Positions 17,397 through 25,361 of a DNA stretch of 64,000 nucleotides are shown in pieces. The number at the start of each line of letters is the position of its first letter. Positions within the stretch are counted from its first letter, which is position 1. The position numbers and the translations under genes were made by a program. Location: NCBI RefSeq assembly GCF_000238295.3, contig NZ_AHCD03000044.1:558001-622000 (forward strand), given 5' to 3'. Under the pieces are notes generated by a model, which ran no database searches, was not told where the DNA came from, and worked only from the letters and a program-made list of their open reading frames with translations. Origin of the DNA: Pseudoalteromonas rubra (GTDB taxonomy: Bacteria; Pseudomonadota; Gammaproteobacteria; Enterobacterales; Alteromonadaceae).

Positions 17397-20039
17397 ATGA
17401 ATAAACTCTCACTGATATGCCTGATGCTATTTCTAACTTGCCAAAGTGCATTGGCGGTCCACTTAATCGGCCAGACTCACTGGACTGTGCTTGAACAAGA
17501 CAAGTATTTTAAGCCCGGTAACGCCGAGCAATACCTGGAGCTGGATTTAGCATCCGTTAGAGCAACACTCCTGATGGCAAATACGGTAGATATGGTTTTG
17601 CCGCTGCCAAATGGTCAGTTTGTGACGTTTCGTCTTGTACCGAGCCAGGTGATGGCACCTGAACTGGCAAACAAATACCCCCAAATTAGGACGTTTAAAG
17701 GCATGGAAGTGGGAGCGCCTGATAATCAGGGCACCTTTGATCTGTCACCGAAAGGATTTTTCGGGATGTTTGAACACGAAGGGCAAACTGTTTATATTGA
17801 TCCTCAGCCTGCGTTAAACAATTATCGTAGTTATGTTTTTGATCCAACAGTGCAGCATGACCACGCACAAGGCATCAAACGCCATCCGCCAATTCGTTTT
17901 CCTGGTATTTCTGACCCCACTGCAAATCGCCCTGACGGTCTGATGCAAACCAGCCAGATTAGTGAACAAATAGTCTACCGCCTTGCGGTAGCTGCTACGG
18001 GGGAGTACACCGCTTATCATGGCGGTACTCGTCCACTTGCCCTGGCTGCCATTGTGACTATGGTAAATCGAGTTAATCAGGTCTATGCGCGGGACCTTGG
18101 GGTAACGTTTCAGCTCGTTGCCAATAATGATCAAATAATCTTTGTGGATGCGGATACAGATCCATTCACAAATACAGATGAGGACATAGACGGAGACACC
18201 ATCGCTCAGGCAATAGAAAACGTCATGAGCGAGACGGATTACGATATTGGACATTTGGTGGTGACTACCGGGGGCGGTGTTGCCGGGCTGGGAGTGGTTT
18301 GCTCCACCCAAAAAGCGGCTGGCCTGACCGGCAGTCCTGAACCTGAGACAGACGCATTCTATATCGATTATGTTGCCCACGAAATTGGTCACCAGCTCGG
18401 TGCAGAACACACTTTTAATGGTTTGGTGGGTGCCTGTCAGGGGAATCGCTCTGGATTATCTGCTTATGAGCCGGGTAGTGGCTCGACAATCATGGGATAT
18501 ACAGGCATCTGCGGTGAACAAGATTTACAGCAAAATTCCGATCCCTTTTTTCACCTACACTCCATTGAGCAAATGGTTGCGGTGACGCGTCAGGGGGGTG
18601 GCAGTACCTGCGGTGCCCGCACTGATCTGACCAATCAAAGCCCAGTGGTTGATGCCGGTAGCGACTTTACCATACCCGCCCGTACACCTTTTACTTTAAC
18701 GGGCAGCGCAACTGATGCAGATTCTGATACGCTTAGTTACAGCTGGCAGCAGTTCGACCTGGGGTCGGCTTCGGATAGTGCAAGTCAGGATGCCATTGAT
18801 TCCGGGTCCGGGCCTTTGTTTCGGGTCTTTAACCCAACCATGGAGCCGGTCAGAACCTTTCCTAAATTAATCGACATTCTTGCAAATAGCGTGGCATATG
18901 GGGAAGCGTACCCAACAACAAGCCGTACGCTGAACTTCCGTTTGGCGGTGCGAGATGGTCAGGGGCATGTTGCCAGCGATACGATGCAGGTCAACGTGGT
19001 TGGTTCGTCAAGCGGATTCACAGTAACCCAGCCTGATAGCAGCAGTCAGTGGTTATCTGACACACACACCGTGACCTGGGACACTGCAAATACCCAGAAT
19101 GCGCCGGTTTCATGCTCCAGAGTAACCATTAGCCTGTCTACCGATGCAGGTGTGACTTTTGGTACATCGCTGGCAAATGGGGTCGATAACGATGGAGAGC
19201 AGGAGGTGCTCATCACTTCTGCAATTAGTACCAATGCTGCCCGGGTTCGAGTTGCCTGTACCGACAATATCTTTTTTGCCATTAATTCCGGCAACTTTAC
19301 AATCAATTCTGATGGCCCGCCAGATCCGATAGTGCCTGTGTTTGAATCTCAAAATCCGATTTCTGTTGCGGAAGATGATCGTGTACAGATTAAAAAAGAA
19401 GATCTTAATTTTGAGCTGGGGCTGGCGGTTGATGTAATCACTCTGTTGCCCGGTGATAACTATACCTATACAGATCTGACAGTGATCCCGAATGAAAACT
19501 ATAATGGCACGCTGAATGTCGCGGCATTCGCAACAAAGGACAATCAAAACAGTGAACGATTTAACGTAGAGGTAACGGTTACTGCGGTTAATGATGCACC
19601 CGTCGTGGAAAACGACAGTGCTAGTGTGGAGTTTCAGGCAGAGCAAGTATTATTGACTGTATTGAGCAATGACACGGATGTTGATGGTGATGCGCTGAGT
19701 ATCTCTGCTGTGGACTATCAGGGAAGCGGTACAGTCACGATTGCGTCAAATGGTTTGCTCTATACTGCAGGCACTGGCTTTTCTGGTGCTGACACCATAG
19801 GTTATACCATAAGTGACGGTAACGGAGGCTCAGCATCTGGTAGCGTTGCGGTAACCGTTGAAGCAGCACCTGTTGAGCCAGAACCAGAGCCAGACCCTCA
19901 ACCCGATCCACAGCCGGACCCACAACCCCCGACTCAATCTCTGGATGATGGTGGTTCAGGGGGCACATTGTTTATGGTGCTCTGGTTGTTGATGGTTGGG
20001 GCTTTCATTCGGTTAGGAGTAAAAAAATATGAAAGGTAA
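17397..20039 (+). CDS. Secreted M12B-like zinc metalloprotease with GlyGly-CTERM anchor
   Basis: Predicted secreted zinc endopeptidase, 880 residues. Seen: signal peptide MNKLSLICLMLFLTCQSALA; a propeptide-like region to about 200; a reprolysin-like catalytic domain with HEIGHQLGAEH (first His at 328) and a downstream Met-turn STIMGYTG; cysteines that may pair around it; an Ig/PKD-like domain (SPVVDAGSDFTIPARTP...); a cadherin-like domain (NDAPVVENDSASVE); a Pro/Glu/Asp-rich linker; and a C-terminal GGSGG plus hydrophobic span plus basic tail, the GlyGly-CTERM signal processed by rhombosortase and usually linked to type II secretion. I chose the ATG at 17397 over one at 17337 because it begins the signal peptide. 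It overlaps the next gene by 11 bases. Confidence 0.85.
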   Translation: MNKLSLICLMLFLTCQSALAVHLIGQTHWTVLEQDKYFKPGNAEQYLELDLASVRATLLMANTVDMVLPLPNGQFVTFRLVPSQVMAPELANKYPQIRTFKGMEVGAPDNQGTFDLSPKGFFGMFEHEGQTVYIDPQPALNNYRSYVFDPTVQHDHAQGIKRHPPIRFPGISDPTANRPDGLMQTSQISEQIVYRLAVAATGEYTAYHGGTRPLALAAIVTMVNRVNQVYARDLGVTFQLVANNDQIIFVDADTDPFTNTDEDIDGDTIAQAIENVMSETDYDIGHLVVTTGGGVAGLGVVCSTQKAAGLTGSPEPETDAFYIDYVAHEIGHQLGAEHTFNGLVGACQGNRSGLSAYEPGSGSTIMGYTGICGEQDLQQNSDPFFHLHSIEQMVAVTRQGGGSTCGARTDLTNQSPVVDAGSDFTIPARTPFTLTGSATDADSDTLSYSWQQFDLGSASDSASQDAIDSGSGPLFRVFNPTMEPVRTFPKLIDILANSVAYGEAYPTTSRTLNFRLAVRDGQGHVASDTMQVNVVGSSSGFTVTQPDSSSQWLSDTHTVTWDTANTQNAPVSCSRVTISLSTDAGVTFGTSLANGVDNDGEQEVLITSAISTNAARVRVACTDNIFFAINSGNFTINSDGPPDPIVPVFESQNPISVAEDDRVQIKKEDLNFELGLAVDVITLLPGDNYTYTDLTVIPNENYNGTLNVAAFATKDNQNSERFNVEVTVTAVNDAPVVENDSASVEFQAEQVLLTVLSNDTDVDGDALSISAVDYQGSGTVTIASNGLLYTAGTGFSGADTIGYTISDGNGGSASGSVAVTVEAAPVEPEPEPDPQPDPQPDPQPPTQSLDDGGSGGTLFMVLWLLMVGAFIRLGVKKYER

Positions 20040-20382
20040 ACTAACTGCACTGAGCGTTTTGCTCAGTGCAGGGTTGGCAGTGGGGTGCCAGGGGATGAAT
20101 AAGCAAGAAACGGCGCCAAATGGAAAGCTTCAGCAAGCACTTTCTAAGGCGATGGACAAGCAAGACTTCAGGTTGTATTACACCACGGGCCGGCGGCCTG
20201 TGGTGCCAGGCTTTGAGCAATTTGAATTTAAAACACTTGAAGCCCGCTGTGGTGTTAAAGCGATGCCGGGTACCGGAGATACTTTGCGCAGTGAAGCTGA
20301 TAAAGCTGCACGGGCAGAAGCTTATCAGTACGCAAAAGCGTATAACCTTAAAATATATGATGCGTGTTTAAACAGGCTGTAA
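20029..20382 (+). CDS. Small lipoprotein between protease and two-component genes
   Basis: A 117-residue predicted lipoprotein: signal MKGKLTALSVLLSAGLAVGC with the lipobox cysteine at 20. The mature part has a polar start, a segment KQDFRLYYTTGRRPVVPGFE, and two further cysteines (EARCGVKAMPG and IYDACLNRL) that could form a disulfide. No family is recognised. It overlaps the protease gene by 11 bases and its TAA is directly followed by the ATG of the response regulator, so all are translated from one message. It may be a sensor or inhibitor linked to the protease (inference). Confidence 0.7.
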   Translation: MKGKLTALSVLLSAGLAVGCQGMNKQETAPNGKLQQALSKAMDKQDFRLYYTTGRRPVVPGFEQFEFKTLEARCGVKAMPGTGDTLRSEADKAARAEAYQYAKAYNLKIYDACLNRL

Positions 20383-21081
20383 ATGACGACACAACAAAAA
20401 ATACTATTGATAGATGACGATCGAGAACTCACGCAGCTGATGTCTCAATTTCTGCAAAAAAACGGATATGATGTCGCTTGTTATGAGCAGGGAAATGGCG
20501 CTGTTGCGCGCGTTGATGAATACGCACCAGATCTGCTGGTGCTGGATCTAATGTTACCGGGTCAAGATGGCCTGAGTATTTGCCGACAGATCCGGGGTCG
20601 TTTTACCGGGCCTATTATTATGCTGACGGCATTGGTAGACGATATAGATGAAGTAACCGGGTTGGAAGTGGGTGCCGACGACTATTTGTGTAAGCCCGTT
20701 AAACCTCGGGTCTTATTGGCGCATATTCGGGCACAATTAAGGCGCCACAACATGCTTGTGACACAAACCAGCCAGACAGTGCGAACAATCAATGACGGTG
20801 AAATCTGTATTGACTTGGCAAAACGCAAGGCAACATGTGGTGATAAAGAAGTCTTGCTGTCCAGTGCAGAATTCGAGCTATTATGGTTGCTGGCTAATTC
20901 TGCGGGCCGAATATTGTCGCGGGACGAATTGTATCGCACAATTTTTAAACTTGATTTTGATGGTATGGATCGCTCAATTGACCTGCGTATCTCCAGGCTG
21001 CGCAAGAAACTGGGGGATGACCCAAAAGAACCTAAAATTATTAAAACAATAAGAAATAAAGGATACCTGATTGCAAGTTAA
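20383..21081 (+). CDS. OmpR-family response regulator (RstA-like)
   Basis: A 232-residue regulator. Receiver domain at residues 5-118 with acidic pocket DDD at 11-13, phospho-acceptor Asp55 in LLVLDLMLPG, Thr in IMLTAL and Lys in YLCKPVKPR; winged-helix DNA-binding domain at 135-230 (LLSSAEFELLWLLANSAGRILSRDELY ... SIDLRISRLRKKLGDD). The start abuts the stop of the lipoprotein gene. The kinase gene overlaps its end by 11 bases. Overall pattern resembles RstA of enterobacteria and vibrios. No target site is evident here. Confidence 0.9.
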   Translation: MTTQQKILLIDDDRELTQLMSQFLQKNGYDVACYEQGNGAVARVDEYAPDLLVLDLMLPGQDGLSICRQIRGRFTGPIIMLTALVDDIDEVTGLEVGADDYLCKPVKPRVLLAHIRAQLRRHNMLVTQTSQTVRTINDGEICIDLAKRKATCGDKEVLLSSAEFELLWLLANSAGRILSRDELYRTIFKLDFDGMDRSIDLRISRLRKKLGDDPKEPKIIKTIRNKGYLIAS

Positions 21082-22390
21082 CGTTTTGCGGCTGAGCGCA
21101 TTTATCGCCCTGGCCATTGTGCTCAATAGTGTGTTGGCTCTGACAGTACGGCACACCTTACTCGTTGAGATTGAAACCCGATATATTGAAACGCAAAACC
21201 AGTTTTTAGATGAGGTTGGGGCCAGAGTGCAAATTGAACTGGCCCAGCCTGCACAGCGCTCATTATCTGAACTGCAGATGCGTCTTGAAGCACGGTACGA
21301 TACTCAGGCACTGGTGGTGCGGCGCAATGCCGACTTTTACTCACAGTCGCAGCTGAGCGAATTTGCTGAACTTAAAGAACAGCAAGCGCTGGCCGATTAC
21401 TTAAATGCTACACTGTATTTTGTACTCAACGACCATGAGGTACTCGAAATTGGTCCTTTGGTTGATCAGGATGTCTATTACTACCTGGTTGATTGGTTTG
21501 ACTGGCTGATGTCGGCCTGTCTCAATCTGCTTTTGTTGCTCGTTTTCTGGTATTTGAATATGAAAGAGCGCAATGTGCTGGCGGAACGACTCGCTCAAAT
21601 GCCCGTTGCGCTGAGCCAGCCTCAGGATTTGAATAGCAGTTTGCAACAGCTCTCGCAGTTAGTCGACGCGCAACTGAATGAAGGAGAGGCGAGGATCACC
21701 TTGCAGCGAGATCTGTTACATGGTGTGGCGCATGAATTTCGCAGTCCCATGGCCAGGATGCAGTTTGCATTGGATATGCTGGAAGATGCAGAAGAAGGGG
21801 AGCGAGCGGCGCTCCATACCAGCCTGAATCAATCTTTACAGGATCTGGAAGGCCTGGTTAGTGAGTTACTGTATTACGCCAGAGTGAAAGACAACTCAGT
21901 CAAACCAAAACAGATTGTGTTGCAAATGGGCTCTGTATTGCAGGAGACTCTGGATAAGGTTGCCCCTTTTTATCCTCAGGTTGACTTTAAGCTGGATGCG
22001 CAAGACACACATTGGCAAGGCGATGAAGCACTGGTAAAACGACTGTTCACCAATTTATTGCGAAACGCAGGTCGTTTTGCCAGGAATAGGGTACGCGTTG
22101 AGCTCAGGGAGCTACCCGGTGAGCTGGTGGTTCGTGTTATCGACGATGGAATAGGTATTCCGCCGGGAAAACAGGCACGTATTTTTGAGCCATTTACCCG
22201 GCTTGATCCGAGCCGCTCGCGGGATTCCGGTGGCTGTGGACTGGGGTTGGCGATTGTCCAGTCAATCGTCAGTAAGCATCATGGCACGGTGCGTGTGAGT
22301 GAAGAAAGCACAGATCTGGGCGGAGCGTGTTTTGAGATCAGACTGCCAAAACGCGTAAGCACGGATAGTACGGCTATTCCAGTTCATTAA
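21071..22390 (+). CDS. Sensor histidine kinase (RstB-like)
   Basis: A 439-residue kinase starting with TTG at 21071 inside the end of the regulator gene. Seen: a membrane span at about residues 8-25, a periplasmic domain of about 110 residues, a second span at about 142-163 (LMSACLNLLLLLVFWYL), then a HAMP-like linker, the H-box LHGVAHEFRSPMARMQFAL near residue 220, and a HATPase domain with LFTNLLRNAGRFA, DDGIGIPPGKQARIFEPF and GGCGLGLAIVQSIV. Its cognate regulator is the overlapping OmpR-type gene. Its 3' end overlaps by 17 bases with the convergent gene 22374-22799. Confidence 0.9.
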   Translation: MQVNVLRLSAFIALAIVLNSVLALTVRHTLLVEIETRYIETQNQFLDEVGARVQIELAQPAQRSLSELQMRLEARYDTQALVVRRNADFYSQSQLSEFAELKEQQALADYLNATLYFVLNDHEVLEIGPLVDQDVYYYLVDWFDWLMSACLNLLLLLVFWYLNMKERNVLAERLAQMPVALSQPQDLNSSLQQLSQLVDAQLNEGEARITLQRDLLHGVAHEFRSPMARMQFALDMLEDAEEGERAALHTSLNQSLQDLEGLVSELLYYARVKDNSVKPKQIVLQMGSVLQETLDKVAPFYPQVDFKLDAQDTHWQGDEALVKRLFTNLLRNAGRFARNRVRVELRELPGELVVRVIDDGIGIPPGKQARIFEPFTRLDPSRSRDSGGCGLGLAIVQSIVSKHHGTVRVSEESTDLGGACFEIRLPKRVSTDSTAIPVH

Positions 22391-22799
22391 GTAATTTTTT
22401 GATGTCAGCGCGGACGGTGTCAATGTCTTTGACAACCAAATCAACAGCCTGGGTGTTGGCGTAAATATTTTGCCAGTTATCTGACCAGGTTGCCCTGAGT
22501 GTGGTGGCACTGTGTTGCAGTTCACTATTGGTCAGATAACTGAAATCATTGATTAAACCTACACTTACCCAGCCTTTTCTCGGGCTGCCCTGTGTTTTGT
22601 CCTGATCGTAATGGGCGATGTAGATAAGCTGTTCAAGCTGTGCCAGTTCTCTGAGCATTTCGAAACAGGCTGTGCGTATATTGTTGTTTTGTTCAGAGAC
22701 CTCCAGTCGCCAGGCATTGTAAGCAAAACCCACAAACGCAAACAACATACTGGCTATCAGACTTAGCTGGTACAGACGAACTTTTTCACTGAGCTTCAT
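22374..22799 (-). CDS. Single-span membrane protein at the end of the MNIO operon
   Basis: A 141-residue protein with one hydrophobic segment at about residues 10-30 (QLSLIASMLFAFVGFAYNAW) and a helical, polar remainder ending in an acidic coiled segment. It lies eight bases past the DUF2063 gene on the same strand and so is probably the fourth gene of the metallophore operon. No family is recognised. It might help place or export the modified lipoprotein, but that is only suggested by position. Alternatively it is a bystander. Confidence 0.6.
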   Translation of the reverse strand: MKLSEKVRLYQLSLIASMLFAFVGFAYNAWRLEVSEQNNNIRTACFEMLRELAQLEQLIYIAHYDQDKTQGSPRKGWVSVGLINDFSYLTNSELQHSATTLRATWSDNWQNIYANTQAVDLVVKDIDTVRADIKKLLNELE

Positions 22800-22807
22800 A
22801 AGGCGCC

Positions 22808-23617
22808 TTATTCAGAGGGATCCTGGATGGGATCTGGAAGCTGATACTGGCTAAGCCAATTGGCGTTAAGTGCTTTTTGCAGCAGTTGCATAACGGCTTG
22901 TGTGCCAGCTTCAGTATCCTGGTGCAAGCTGGCTGCGGCTTCGCAGACGAAGCTAAAGGGCAGGCCCTCTTTCAGGGTAGTCAGGCATATATAATCACTT
23001 TGAGAGAGCGGATGAAATGCGGTGCGTAAATCGGGCTCGCGAACAATCAGCCAATAGTGTTTGGCTGCAAGCTCAGGCTGTGGTGGTGGGGTCGTTTGCT
23101 TCAGTGCCTGCCAGCTCTCAACTGTGGAAAACTGACATGCTAGTAATCGCACACTTGGGTGTAGCGTAAAAACCACATTGGGCCACAAATTAGCTGGGAT
23201 CTGCTGCAGTGCCTGTAAGGTCAGGCGGGGTGCATCCGGTGCATCAAAAGCTTGCAACAAGAGGCGCTCAAATTGGGCCATTTCGCTCAGTATCCCATGG
23301 TCAGAAAAAGGGGGGTGATCTGCGAGAAACTTCGGGAGCCTGTCACCAAAGTGCCGCAAAGATGGATCAGTTGATGGATAGTGAGCAAGAAATCCATTCA
23401 CCATGTTATCAAATAAGTCGTCGCCTAAGTAAAGGCCGAGCATTTCGTGGTCCTGTTCCAGTACCTTGGTCAGGCGAATACGATAGGCATTTTGATAGAT
23501 TGAAGCTCTGTCCTGAACGGTTAAGCCAGGTTGGGGTGCAATCTGATTGAGTAAATCTGATTCCGCGCCATTGAGCATTGCAACAAAGGCTTGCTGCAGT
23601 TGGGCTAACTTAGCCAT
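22808..23617 (-). CDS. DUF2063 protein, HvfC/BufC-like partner of the MNIO enzyme
   Basis: A 269-residue protein. The N-terminal part (LAQLQQAFVAMLNG, RASIYQNAYRIRLTKVLEQDHEML, FLAHYPSTDPSLRHFGDRLPKFL) matches the DUF2063 domain found in BufC/HvfC proteins, which bind the precursor and hand it to the DUF692 enzyme. The C-terminal part (HPSVRLLACQFSTVESWQAL ...) fits the second domain of the family. I chose the ATG at 23617 rather than 23641 because GGAGG lies five bases before it. It overlaps the DUF692 gene by eight bases, which implies coupled synthesis of a complex. Confidence 0.85.
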   Translation of the reverse strand: MAKLAQLQQAFVAMLNGAESDLLNQIAPQPGLTVQDRASIYQNAYRIRLTKVLEQDHEMLGLYLGDDLFDNMVNGFLAHYPSTDPSLRHFGDRLPKFLADHPPFSDHGILSEMAQFERLLLQAFDAPDAPRLTLQALQQIPANLWPNVVFTLHPSVRLLACQFSTVESWQALKQTTPPPQPELAAKHYWLIVREPDLRTAFHPLSQSDYICLTTLKEGLPFSFVCEAAASLHQDTEAGTQAVMQLLQKALNANWLSQYQLPDPIQDPSE

Positions 23618-24446
23618 TGGGCCTCCAGCTGAGCGGAGCAAGCTCTCTGGCCTGGTGTAATTCTGCCATCAGGGTTTCGAAAGGGGGAAAATTATCGTCT
23701 CGTTCGATCATGGTATTGACTGGCGGCCTTGATTGCGTGTAGCGCTGAAATAATTGCCATACGGCGTCGCATACAGGTTGATCATGTGTATCGATAATAT
23801 GACTGCCAAAGTCGCTGTGTCCGGCCAGATGTATCTGTGCAACCGCTTGCTGAGGGATCGCGTTTAGGTAATCCATGGCGTCGAAGCCATGATTTCTGGC
23901 ACTGACATAGACGTTATTGATATCGAGCAAAAACTGGCAGCCCGATTGCTGATGCAGGGCCGATAAAAAGTCCCACTCTGTCATCTGAGATTGATGGTAG
24001 GTGAGGTAGCTGGAAACATTCTCGAGGATAACCGGACGTTCCAGGTAATCCTGAATAATGTGTAGACGTTCGCACAAATGCGTCAGGGCTTCTTCGGTAT
24101 ACGGCAGTGGCAGTAAATCATGGCTGTTGAATTCCCCAAGGGACGAAAAACACAAGTGATCAGAAATCCATACTGGGTTAACGCGTTGAATGGTGCGCTT
24201 AAGTTGCTCAAGGTATTCGAAATTTGTTGCGGATGTGCTGCCAATTGACATAGACACACCATGCATTGCAATCGGGTAGCGCTCTTTTATCTGATCGAGG
24301 TAATGCCAGGGCTTTCCGCCATCGACGAAGTAGTTTTCAGAGATGATCTCGAACCAGTCAACATCCGGCTGAGTTTGGATAATGTCTTCGAAATAGCAGG
24401 TTCTGAGTCCCAGGCCAAATCCCAGATAGGGCGGTATAGCGTTCAA
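23610..24446 (-). CDS. DUF692 multinuclear non-heme iron oxidase (MNIO), BufB/HvfB-like
   Basis: Predicted peptide-modifying enzyme that oxidises precursor cysteines (to thiooxazole or oxazolone-thioamide in studied systems) using an iron cluster in a TIM barrel. Seen, in order: FGLGLRTCYFEDI, WFEIISENYF (Glu), AMHGVSMSIGS (His), WISDHLCFSS (His), VILENVSSYL (Glu/Asn), FLLDINNVYVSARN (Asp, Asn), IHLAGHSDF (His), IIDTHDQPV (Asp, His), MIERDDNFPP (Glu). All expected metal ligands seem present. Length 278 is typical. It sits directly between the cysteine-rich precursor and the DUF2063 partner. The exact modification made here is not known. Confidence 0.93.
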   Translation of the reverse strand: MNAIPPYLGFGLGLRTCYFEDIIQTQPDVDWFEIISENYFVDGGKPWHYLDQIKERYPIAMHGVSMSIGSTSATNFEYLEQLKRTIQRVNPVWISDHLCFSSLGEFNSHDLLPLPYTEEALTHLCERLHIIQDYLERPVILENVSSYLTYHQSQMTEWDFLSALHQQSGCQFLLDINNVYVSARNHGFDAMDYLNAIPQQAVAQIHLAGHSDFGSHIIDTHDQPVCDAVWQLFQRYTQSRPPVNTMIERDDNFPPFETLMAELHQARELAPLSWRPNG

Positions 24447-24477
24447 TGTGTCTTCCGTTTAAAGCAAGAGGTTAGGA

Positions 24478-24512
24478 TCAGCAGGCTGGCATGTTAGGTG
24501 TCAACCTGCTGA
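24478..24512 (-). promoter_or_regulatory. Hairpin between precursor and MNIO genes
   Basis: An 8-bp perfect stem (TCAGCAGG/CCTGCTGA) with a 19-base loop, located in the 81-base gap after the precursor stop. It lacks a T run on either strand. In operons of this sort such a stem often lets the precursor message accumulate above that of the enzymes, by partial termination or by protecting the 3' end. The role here is inference. Confidence 0.45.
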
Positions 24513-24527
24513 CACAAGGCTAGTTTG

Positions 24528-24980
24528 TTAGCTGTCGACTTTGCCACCTATGTCCTGGCATGCTTTGGCTGGCATTTTTACAAACCCAGTTCCTTTACAG
24601 GACGCATGGCCACCACAGGCATTATTAGCGGTTTTACAGTCATTGTGGCCACCGCAAATATTGACGTCATTGCACTTTACCAGGTCAGATTTGGCTACTG
24701 AACCGACCCACTCATCTTTTACTTTACCGCCCACATCTGCACACGCTTTAGTTGGCATAGCAACAAAGCCTGTACCTTTACAGCTGGCTTGTCCTGAACA
24801 GGCATTACTTGCTGTTTTACAATCATTGTGGCCACCACAAATGTTAACATCATAGCAGTGAACCAGATCGGTACTCGCACCACTGGTATTTGCTGTATTA
24901 GATGACGTGTTGTCTGTTGCGTTACAGCCTACCAGGCCTGCAACCATGACCGCCATCGCGGCCCCCGTTAGTGCTTTCAT
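24528..24980 (-). CDS. Tandem-core bufferin-like metallophore precursor lipoprotein
   Basis: A 150-residue cysteine-rich peptide, the likely substrate of the neighbouring MNIO enzyme. Seen: signal with lipobox AGLVGC (Cys19), a Ser/Thr/Asn linker (20-38), and two near-identical cores at about 39-87 and 100-148, offset by 61 residues. Each core has six cysteines spaced C-x5-C-x5-C-x6-C-x5-C-x12-C and the blocks DVNICGGHNDCK and ASCKGTGF...GGKV. This resembles the BufA2-type bufferin consensus I recall, usually one core exported by a cleaved signal. Known bufferins bind copper after cysteine modification. The lipobox and the duplication are the unusual points. First gene of the operon. DUF418 lies upstream on the same strand, but a 381-base gap separates them. 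Confidence 0.82.
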   Translation of the reverse strand: MKALTGAAMAVMVAGLVGCNATDNTSSNTANTSGASTDLVHCYDVNICGGHNDCKTASNACSGQASCKGTGFVAMPTKACADVGGKVKDEWVGSVAKSDLVKCNDVNICGGHNDCKTANNACGGHASCKGTGFVKMPAKACQDIGGKVDS

Positions 24981-25361
24981 ATTATCTTCCTCATTGAGTG
25001 TGTGCCAAACTGAGCGTGGCGGTTACCTGACCCAAAATAACAACTCTCTTTTATTTAACAGGTAGTTCAGCAGCATGTTCATGCCCGTACTTATTGGTAG
25101 TGTTTAGCTACCTGAACATGCTGCTGTAACGACAAGACCTGTGCCAAGTGAAATTCATTTCAGTGTAGTCGAAAATTTTTTCTCCAAGCACAGAAAATAC
25201 AAGTATCTGGTCGTCAGTGTTTGAGCCTGGATAGGGGTGAGAGAAATACGTCTAATTGTTAAAACAAAGATTATTTATCAGAGGTTTAGCCTTATTTTAG
25301 GAAGCGCCACAGGCAAAGCTGAATTGTATTTCTTAATCGTTCAGAAAAATTGTCGACCGTA
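24981..25361. other. Upstream region of the MNIO operon
   Basis: No gene seen. It contains a 14-bp-arm inverted repeat (25068-25126) and a palindrome TGAAATTCATTTCA (25149-25162), both within 190 bases of the precursor start. It must hold the operon promoter; no -35/-10 pair stands out clearly. Confidence 0.55.
25068..25126. repeat. Large inverted repeat upstream of the metallophore precursor
   Basis: Arms CAGCAGCATGTTCA (25068-25081) and TGAACATGCTGCTG (25113-25126) are perfect over 14 bases with a 31-base loop. In addition CAGGTAG at 25059-25065 recurs inverted as CTACCTG at 25108-25114. There is no T run after it on either strand. It could be a regulatory leader hairpin, a weak terminator for the DUF418 gene, or a protein-binding site. 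Confidence 0.6.

Noticed and set aside
17814..18410. Minus-strand frame of 198 codons inside the metalloprotease gene
   Set aside because: It overlaps the catalytic domain including HEIGHQLGAEH on the plus strand and has no recognisable domain or ribosome-binding site.
18377..18410. Assignment of the protease to the thermolysin (M4) family
   Set aside because: The HExxHxxxxxH pattern and a Met-turn fit metzincins (M12B-like); M4 enzymes have a distant Glu as third ligand.
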